NCBI RefSeq assembly: GCF_011758805.1 | Contig: NZ_JAANOW010000001.1 | Span: 806,001 to 870,000, forward strand | Length of the DNA: 64,000 nt | Reading direction: 5' to 3' | Source: Mycolicibacterium fluoranthenivorans | Lineage (GTDB): Bacteria; Actinomycetota; Actinomycetes; Mycobacteriales; Mycobacteriaceae | In this document: positions 58,746-64,000 of the stretch, one piece after another | Numbering within the stretch: position 1 is the stretch's first letter | How the letters are laid out: every line of letters begins with the position of its first letter | Program-made: the position numbers and the translations under genes | The notes under the pieces: model-generated | What the model saw: the letters and a program-made list of their open reading frames with translations, nothing else | The model's database searches: none | Told to the model about the DNA's origin: nothing

Positions 58746-59639
58746 GTGCCTGAGATGGATCGCCGCAAGGTGATGATGATGATGGGCCTCGGCGCTGCTG
58801 CAGCCGTGCTGCCCACCCAGACCGCCCACGCAGAGCCGCTTCCCGCTGATCTGGGACCCGTTCCAGGACCCGGTCCGGCGGCCCCGGGTGCGCCTGCACC
58901 GGCTGCCGCGGTCGCCGGTCCCACGTTCCTGTTCCAAGACGAGTTCAACGGTCCGGCCGGTGCGCCGCCGGACCCGGCGGCGTGGTTCGTCGTGCCGGCT
59001 CGCGAGGTCATCAGGAACCCGGTCGAGTGGGACAAGCCCTACAACATGGGCCGTTACGTCACCGACCAGGAGCACGTGTTCCAGGACGGTAAGGGCAACC
59101 TCGTCATCCGGGCGACCCGTGGACCGGGCAACAACATCCAGGAGCGCTACGCCGGCGCCAAGATCATCGGCAACTGGCGTGGCGGGATCGGCACCACCTG
59201 GGAGGCCCGGGTCAAGCTGAACTGCCTGACCGACGGCGCCTGGCCCGCGTTCTGGCTGCTGAACGACGATCCGGTGCGTGGCGGTGAGGTGGATCTGGTC
59301 GAGTGGTACGGCAACCGGGACTGGCCCTCGGGCACCACGGTGCACGCCCGGCTGGACGGCACCTCGTTCGCCACCGACTCGCACCCGATCGACAGTGGCT
59401 GGCACACCTGGCGGATGACCTGGCTACCCACCGGCATGTATTTCTGGAAGGACTACGCGCCCGGGATGGAGCCCTACTTCAGCGTCCCGGCCAATTCGCT
59501 GGACGACTGGCCGTTCAACGACCCCGGATACACGCTGGCCCCGGTGTTCAACGTCGCCGTCGGCGGTTCCGGTGGGCGTGAGCCCGGCGGGGGTAACTAC
59601 CCGGCCGAGATGCTGATCGACTGGATCCGCGTCTTCTGA
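58746..59639 (+). CDS. secreted GH16 endo-beta-1,3-glucanase-like protein, Rv0315-like
   Basis: 297 aa. An N-terminal MDRRKVMMMMGLGAAAAVL twin-arginine-like signal, an Ala/Pro linker, then the GH16 jelly-roll with the catalytic segment GEVDLVEW (the ExDxxE nucleophile/acid pair). Matches Rv0315, a secreted beta-1,3-glucanase. GTG 58746 is used; ATG 58755 is also in frame. Acts extracellularly on beta-glucans. Confidence 0.86.
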   Translation: MPEMDRRKVMMMMGLGAAAAVLPTQTAHAEPLPADLGPVPGPGPAAPGAPAPAAAVAGPTFLFQDEFNGPAGAPPDPAAWFVVPAREVIRNPVEWDKPYNMGRYVTDQEHVFQDGKGNLVIRATRGPGNNIQERYAGAKIIGNWRGGIGTTWEARVKLNCLTDGAWPAFWLLNDDPVRGGEVDLVEWYGNRDWPSGTTVHARLDGTSFATDSHPIDSGWHTWRMTWLPTGMYFWKDYAPGMEPYFSVPANSLDDWPFNDPGYTLAPVFNVAVGGSGGREPGGGNYPAEMLIDWIRVF

Positions 59640-59648
59640 TCTCACCCC

Positions 59649-60131
59649 TCACACGGGGGAGAACCCACAGCGTGCGATGAGCGGATGTTCGGCACCGACG
59701 AGTTGGTGGGTGACGTCGTCATAGGCGGTGATGTGGCCGAAGATGATGTCGTCCGGCGCCGGTTGCCGGCGGACCTGTTCGACGATGGTCACGGCTCGGG
59801 TGGACAGGTCGGCTATCTGCCGCAGCGCGTTGACGATCTCGGGTTCGCCACGTCGCGCGGCGTAGTCGTGAAGTTGATCTGACCATCCTCGATAGGTCGC
59901 CAGACTGGGCCCGGTCGAGGTGATCAGCCACGGGTTGAGCAGCGTGCCGTTGTCGGCGACATACGTGATGGCAATGTCGGCGGTGTGGCATTCGTCGGTG
60001 CCGGTTCGGCTGATGACCCAGGCCGGCAGCGCCGCGGCACTGATCACGAGCAATGCCAGAGCCGGGGTGACCCAGCGCGGGCGCCGCCCGGCCGGCGCGA
60101 GGGCAACCGGGGTCGTGGTGACGGTGTCCAT
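59649..60131 (-). CDS. exported or membrane-anchored protein, unknown
   Basis: 160 aa from ATG 60131, which has an AGGGGGAG RBS; the open frame starts at 60209. One hydrophobic helix at about 20-42 anchors or exports it. The rest (ECHTADIAITYVADNG.., C-terminal ARCGF) has two Cys that could form a disulfide. No family assigned. Convergent with the glucanase gene. Confidence 0.68.
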   Translation of the reverse strand: MDTVTTTPVALAPAGRRPRWVTPALALLVISAAALPAWVISRTGTDECHTADIAITYVADNGTLLNPWLITSTGPSLATYRGWSDQLHDYAARRGEPEIVNALRQIADLSTRAVTIVEQVRRQPAPDDIIFGHITAYDDVTHQLVGAEHPLIARCGFSPV

Positions 60132-60246
60132 GGGGCTCCCCCTCGGTACCGTCGACGCTCCCCTCCCCGGGAGCTCGCCGGTCACATTGCAAACTGATAC
60201 CTCAGTCATTTAATTCGACGGTGCGGATCCCGTCAAGATGAGTGGG

Positions 60247-61101
60247 TCACTGGTGCATCCGGCGGGCGCCCGCGACGATGGCGTCGTGCAGGGCCTGTTC
60301 GGGCTCGGACAGGGTGCTGCGCCGGCACACCAGGACGAACTCCAGCTCGCCCAGCTGTGGTAGCCGGTCGTCATTGACTCGGTGAAGACCTTGGGGCAGA
60401 AGGGTTTCGGCATGCGGGACGATCCCGAGTCCGGCCAGCACGGCAGCCTGCAGACCCAGCTGGCTGTCGCTGACGCACGCGATGCGCCAGGTGCGGTGTT
60501 CGCGTTCCAGGGCTCGCAGTGCCACGTGGCGGGTCAGGCTCGGCGGGGGATAGGTGACGATGGGGACCGGGTCGCCGACATCGGTCGTTCCGGCGCGCCC
60601 CGCCCACACCAGCCGGTCCTGCCACAGCAGTTCGCCGTGCTGCTCACCGGGCAGGCGTTTGGCGACCATCATGTCCAACTCCCCGGCGGCCATCCGGATC
60701 TTGAGGTTCTCGCTGAGTCCGACGACGAGTTCGAGGTCCACGGCTGGATAGGAGCGCTGGAATTCGACCAGCACGTCCGGTAGGTCTCGGGTGACCAGGT
60801 CGTCGGATGCGCCGAGCCGGATGAACCCGGTCAGCCGGGATTCGGAGAAGTACCGGTCGGCCTGCGCCTGGGCGTCCAGGATGCTGCGTGCGAAGCCGAC
60901 CATGGCCGCCCCGTCGGCGGTCAGGGCCAGGTTGCGGGTGTCCCGGCGGAACAGCTCGCGGCCGACCGCCTGTTCGAGGCGGGCGATGTGCCCGCTCACG
61001 GTCGACTGCCGCAGGCCGAGTACGCGGCCGGCGGCGGTGAATCCGCCCGCGCGTTCGACGGCCAGGAAGGTGCGCAGCTGCTCCGGATCCAACACATTCA
61101 T
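60247..61101 (-). CDS. LysR-type transcriptional regulator
   Basis: 284 aa from ATG 61101 (GTG 61104 is possible). N-terminal winged HTH at about 2-60 (LRTFLAVERAGGFTAAGRVLGLRQSTVSGHI, given as a span) and a LysR substrate-binding domain. Divergent from the BASS-type transporter, with an inverted repeat between them. Likely controls that transporter; inducer unknown. Confidence 0.87.
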   Translation of the reverse strand: MNVLDPEQLRTFLAVERAGGFTAAGRVLGLRQSTVSGHIARLEQAVGRELFRRDTRNLALTADGAAMVGFARSILDAQAQADRYFSESRLTGFIRLGASDDLVTRDLPDVLVEFQRSYPAVDLELVVGLSENLKIRMAAGELDMMVAKRLPGEQHGELLWQDRLVWAGRAGTTDVGDPVPIVTYPPPSLTRHVALRALEREHRTWRIACVSDSQLGLQAAVLAGLGIVPHAETLLPQGLHRVNDDRLPQLGELEFVLVCRRSTLSEPEQALHDAIVAGARRMHQ

Positions 61102-61107
61102 CACGAT

Positions 61108-61149
61108 ACTCGTTGCGATTTATCTCGTTAATCGCCTTTCGCAATGAGT
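61108..61149. promoter_or_regulatory. inverted repeat, candidate LysR operator
   Basis: ACTCGTTGCGA at 61108-61118 and TCGCAATGAGT at 61139-61149 are near-perfect inverted repeats (10 of 11 match), separated by 20 bases, in the divergent LysR-transporter region. The first half lies just above the LysR start. Confidence 0.5.
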
Positions 61150-61172
61150 CTGCCGGCTTCTACGGTGAACCG

Positions 61173-62177
61173 GTGAGACTTCTGGCCAAACTCCGCATCG
61201 ATGGATTCCTGCTCGGGTTGTTCGCCGCCATGGCGACCGGGCTGTTGCTGCCCGCAAGCGGTGGTGCCGCCGGTGTACTCGGCTGGGCCACCAAGGTCGC
61301 GATCGCGGTGCTGTTCCTGTTGTACGGGACCAGGCTGGAGCCGCGTGAGGCGTTGCAGGGTCTGCGGCACTGGCGTCTGCACACCACTGTCCTGGCCGCG
61401 ACCTATGTGCTGTTCCCTCTGCTGGGTCTGGCGCTCAAACTGCTGGTGCCCTCGGTGCTGACCAATGACCTCTACACCGGCGTGCTCTATCTGTGTCTGC
61501 TGCCGTCCACCGTGCAGTCGTCGATCGCGTTCACCTCGATAGCCCGCGGCAATGTCGCGGCCGCGGTCGTCAGTGCGTCTGCGTCGAACATGCTGGGGAT
61601 CTTCATGACCCCGCTGCTGGTGACCCTGCTGATGCAGACCACCGGCGACGCGACCGTGTCGGCGCGGTCGATCCTGGAGATCGTCGTCCAGCTTCTGCTG
61701 CCGTTCGTCGCCGGACAACTGCTGCGGCCCAAACTGCATCGGGTGTTGTCGCACACCACCTTGACCAAGATCGTCGACCGCGGCTCGGTGTACCTGGTGG
61801 TGTATGCGGCCTTCAGTGCGGGGATGACCGAACATATCTGGGCCGATATGACGGTGACCCACCTGCTGGCCGTCGTCGGGGTGTGCGTGCTGCTGCTGGC
61901 CGTGGTGCTGGGCGTGACGGCGGGGGCGGCCAGGCTGATGGGCTTCAACCGGGCCGACCGCATCGTGGTGATCTTCTGTGGCTCCAAGAAGAGCCTGGCC
62001 ACCGGGCTGCCCATGGCGACGGTGCTGTTCGCCGGGCACCCGGTGGGCCTGATCGTGTTGCCGTTGATGATCTTTCACCAGATTCAGCTGATCACCTGCG
62101 CGACGCTGGCCGGCCGCTGGGGCCGGGCGGCCGAGGCGGAGTGTCTCGCCGAACAGCACACCGTCGGTGCCCGGTGA
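61173..62177 (+). CDS. bile acid:sodium symporter family (BASS) transporter
   Basis: 334 aa with about nine or ten hydrophobic helices and SBF-type segments such as CGSKKSLATGLPMA near the end. The frame begins at 61113, but the GTG at 61173 (VRLLAKLRIDGF) fits the family start. Substrate could be an organic anion; not assigned. Divergent from its LysR regulator. Confidence 0.85.
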   Translation: MRLLAKLRIDGFLLGLFAAMATGLLLPASGGAAGVLGWATKVAIAVLFLLYGTRLEPREALQGLRHWRLHTTVLAATYVLFPLLGLALKLLVPSVLTNDLYTGVLYLCLLPSTVQSSIAFTSIARGNVAAAVVSASASNMLGIFMTPLLVTLLMQTTGDATVSARSILEIVVQLLLPFVAGQLLRPKLHRVLSHTTLTKIVDRGSVYLVVYAAFSAGMTEHIWADMTVTHLLAVVGVCVLLLAVVLGVTAGAARLMGFNRADRIVVIFCGSKKSLATGLPMATVLFAGHPVGLIVLPLMIFHQIQLITCATLAGRWGRAAEAECLAEQHTVGAR

Positions 62178-62291
62178 TCACGTCCGCTCGGCCTTCAGCC
62201 GAGCGGCGGGACCGAACCCCATGAGCCGTACGGAGGCGGCGGCCATACCTGCCGCGGTGATGAACGGGACGGCGATGATCGTGAACCGCAT
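62178..62291 (-). CDS. 37-aa membrane peptide, small gene
   Basis: Minus-strand reading from ATG 62291 gives 37 codons: MRFTIIAVPFITAAGM at the N terminus, then a short Ala/Arg part, ending at a TGA at 62178-62180. A GAAGGGA ribosome binding site precedes the ATG. A single hydrophobic helix is predicted. Convergent with the transporter gene, ending adjacent to its stop. Too short for certainty; coding is supported by RBS and hydrophobic pattern only. Confidence 0.45.
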   Translation of the reverse strand: MRFTIIAVPFITAAGMAAASVRLMGFGPAARLKAERT

Positions 62292-62435
62292 GGTTGTTCC
62301 CTTCTCGGCGTGGATGCTTGACATCCTGTCTACCCGCGCCGGGCTGACACGGAAACGCCCTCATAGGCAATGCATATGAAGGCAGTCGGCCGTTTCTGAC
62401 ACGAGCCGATCGGCAGGACGGATTACCATTCGTCG

Positions 62436-63299
62436 ATGACCAAAGAGTCGAAGAAGGGCAAGGCGGAGAAGAAGGCCAAGAAGCGCGATTCCGCCGGCAA
62501 ACTGTCCAACCGCGTGTATGAAGCTGAGTTATTCCGTCTCCAAACCGAATTCGTCAAACTTCAGGAGTGGGTGAAACACACCGGGGCGCGCGTCGTGGTG
62601 GTGTTCGAAGGACGTGACGCCGCGGGTAAGGGCGGGACCATCAAGCGGATCACCGAATACATGAGCCCGCGTATCGCGCGGATCGAGGCGCTGCCCGCGC
62701 CGAGCGACCGCGAGCGCGGCCAGTGGTACTACCAGCGCTATATTTCGCAGCTGCCCGCCAAAGGCGAGATCGTGCTGTTCGACCGGTCCTGGTACAACCG
62801 TGCGGGCGTCGAGAAGGTGATGGGTTTCTGCACCCCGGAGGAACACGCCCTGTTCCTGCACCAGACTCCCCGGTTCGAGCAGATGCTGATCGAAGACGGC
62901 ATCCTGCTACGCAAGTACTGGTTCTCGGTGTCCGATGAGGAGCAGCTGCGCCGCTTCCGGTCGCGTTTGAATGACCCTGTGCGCCAATGGAAGCTGTCGC
63001 CGATGGATATGGAGTCGGTGTACCGGTGGGAGGACTACTCGCGCGCCAAGGACGAGATGATGGTGCACACCGACACCGCGCTGAGCCCGTGGTTCGTGGT
63101 GGAGTCCGATATCAAGAAGCACGCGCGACTGAATATGATGAGCCATCTGCTTTCGACCATCGACTATCACGACGTGGAGAAGCCGGAGGTCACTCTGCGT
63201 GAGCGGCCCGCCGTCAGCGGTGGCTACCAGCGGCCGCCCCGGGAATCGTCGACGTACGTCGACAATTTCGTGGCGACGCTGCTGGGAGATGTGGAGTAG
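62436..63299 (+). CDS. polyphosphate kinase 2 (PPK2)
   Basis: 287 aa PPK2 family class I-type protein. Walker A FEGRDAAGKGG near 58-68, Walker B IVLFDRSWYNRAGVE, and a Lys-rich N terminus. Converts polyphosphate and NDP to NTP, preferring GDP in mycobacteria. ATG 62436; no operon partner evident. Confidence 0.9.
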   Translation: MTKESKKGKAEKKAKKRDSAGKLSNRVYEAELFRLQTEFVKLQEWVKHTGARVVVVFEGRDAAGKGGTIKRITEYMSPRIARIEALPAPSDRERGQWYYQRYISQLPAKGEIVLFDRSWYNRAGVEKVMGFCTPEEHALFLHQTPRFEQMLIEDGILLRKYWFSVSDEEQLRRFRSRLNDPVRQWKLSPMDMESVYRWEDYSRAKDEMMVHTDTALSPWFVVESDIKKHARLNMMSHLLSTIDYHDVEKPEVTLRERPAVSGGYQRPPRESSTYVDNFVATLLGDVE

Positions 63300-63360
63300 G
63301 CAGGCGCTGGATTCCGATCGTCGCGCGGACCTGCAGGAGCTGCCGGCCGGCGCCTGCGCG

Positions 63361-63513
63361 TCAGAACGGCAGGTCTACTTCCCCGTTCGTCGTGATGCCC
63401 TCGTCGTGATTGCGGTTGACGAACCCGGTCGAGCCGGCGGGTGCCAGAGCCACCAAACCCGCCGCGAGGCCGACGGCCAGCAGGGGTGTCGCCAAGGCGA
63501 TCGGGGTCTTCAC
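63361..63513 (-). CDS. 50-aa secreted/membrane peptide coupled to permease
   Basis: GTG 63513 with an AGGAG RBS six bases upstream; the start overlaps the TGA of the upstream permease by GTGA. The peptide begins MKTPIALATPLLAVGLAAG (a signal or membrane anchor) and ends with a hydrophilic NRNHDEGITTNGEVDLPF tail. Translation coupling and a strong RBS support it as a real gene; function unknown. Confidence 0.6.
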   Translation of the reverse strand: MKTPIALATPLLAVGLAAGLVALAPAGSTGFVNRNHDEGITTNGEVDLPF

Positions 63514-64000
63514 GATGATCTCCTAGGCGATTGCAGCTGGCCGGTAATCGACCGTGACGGCCGCCAGGCAGCAAAACCGATGACGAGCCCCAGGAACGGG
63601 ATCGCGGCCAGGATCGTGCTCAGCGTCGTGCTGCCGCCCGTGACCAGGGTGAAGTTCGAGAGCACCAGCCACAGGCCGGCGAGCAGTCCGAGGACGGCCA
63701 GCGCGGGCGCGATCCGTGTCGTCCACAGGTGCCCTGGCACCCGGTCCCGATTGCGCAGGAAGAACACCAGCACGGCGATCGAGGTGGTCAGCATCAGTAC
63801 GACCATGCCGACCGTGGCGACGCCCGCCATCGAACCGAACACCCCGACCAGCGGATCGATGCCCAGAATCGCCAGCACGCCGACGATGACTGCGGCGGTC
63901 ACCGTCTGCACCACCGACGAGAACGACGGCGCCGCATGAGTGTCGTGGACCTGGGCGAGTCGGGCGGGTAGCAGGCCCTTGCCGGCCAGCACGAACTGGT
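63510..64000 (-). CDS. amino-acid permease (APC family), 3' part
   Basis: C-terminal part of a longer transporter, cut by the window end (frame runs open to base 64000). At least four hydrophobic helices follow a segment FVLAGKGLLPARLAQVH, typical of the APC amino-acid/polyamine antiporter superfamily. The start lies outside the window. The stop overlaps the small coupled gene. Confidence 0.78.
   Translation of the reverse strand, partial: QFVLAGKGLLPARLAQVHDTHAAPSFSSVVQTVTAAVIVGVLAILGIDPLVGVFGSMAGVATVGMVVLMLTTSIAVLVFFLRNRDRVPGHLWTTRIAPALAVLGLLAGLWLVLSNFTLVTGGSTTLSTILAAIPFLGLVIGFAAWRPSRSITGQLQSPRRSS

Noticed and set aside
1..64000. CRISPR arrays, insertion sequences, tRNA or rRNA genes
   Set aside because: No regularly spaced repeats, transposase motifs or tRNA-like cloverleaf sequences were noticed.

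Overview
The window is about 68% GC by eye and is chromosomal DNA from a mycobacterium, most likely an environmental or rapidly growing Mycolicibacterium-type species. The evidence is a complete ESX-3 type VII secretion locus in the order eccA3 to eccE3. It is followed by genes I recognise from the same neighbourhood of Mycobacterium tuberculosis: Rv0293c-like hydrolase, tam/Rv0294, Rv0309-, Rv0310c-, Rv0312-, Rv0315- and Rv0320-like genes. The window also has WhiB proteins, a SigC-like ECF sigma factor, PrpR/PrpDBC and many GTG starts. I saw no phage, insertion sequence, tRNA, rRNA or CRISPR array.

Layout. 0-5.4 kb: a small catabolic or regulatory region (2-hydroxyacid dehydrogenase, alpha/beta hydrolase, TetR regulator and divergent VOC protein; then a secreted mini-protein, a second TetR and a divergent DUF2236 oxygenase). 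5.4-20.2 kb: ESX-3 behind two IdeR-like iron boxes, one unidirectional operon with overlapping or nearly overlapping genes. 20.2-29.6 kb: hydrolase, amidohydrolase, tam, Nudix, NCS1 permease with a cysteine-rich tail, two PAP2 phosphatase genes (one fused to a lipid kinase), an L,D-transpeptidase-like exported protein and a SnoaL protein. 29.9-33.5 kb: an Hsp70-like membrane protein, two small exported proteins and a cell-wall amidase. 33.5-38.9 kb: the methylcitrate module prpR-prpDBC with a translationally coupled whiB.

39-50 kb is the most interesting part. It holds a sigC-like sigma factor with a copper P-type ATPase (CtpB-like), CopC, a CtaG/CopD-type copper membrane protein, a DUF5134 membrane protein with a Met/His loop, a WhiB-like protein, a zinc-finger anti-sigma-like membrane protein, a PepSY protein and a B12-riboswitch-controlled NicT transporter. 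By reading the intergenic regions I found the same two-block promoter, GGGAAC-N17-CGAC, seven times on both strands (one copy has a single mismatch). The spacer is exactly 17 bp each time, and each copy lies in front of a gene of this cluster. This is a compact candidate ECF sigma regulon, probably of the SigC-like protein, for copper handling.

50-64 kb: a five-gene peptide ABC importer, an exported peptidase-like protein, an ABC exporter, a secreted GH16 glucanase, a LysR regulator with a divergent BASS-type transporter, PPK2 polyphosphate kinase and the 3' part of an amino-acid permease translationally coupled to a small secreted or membrane peptide. Two small genes (37 and 50 codons) on the minus strand near 62.2 and 63.4 kb are added from direct reading of ribosome binding sites.
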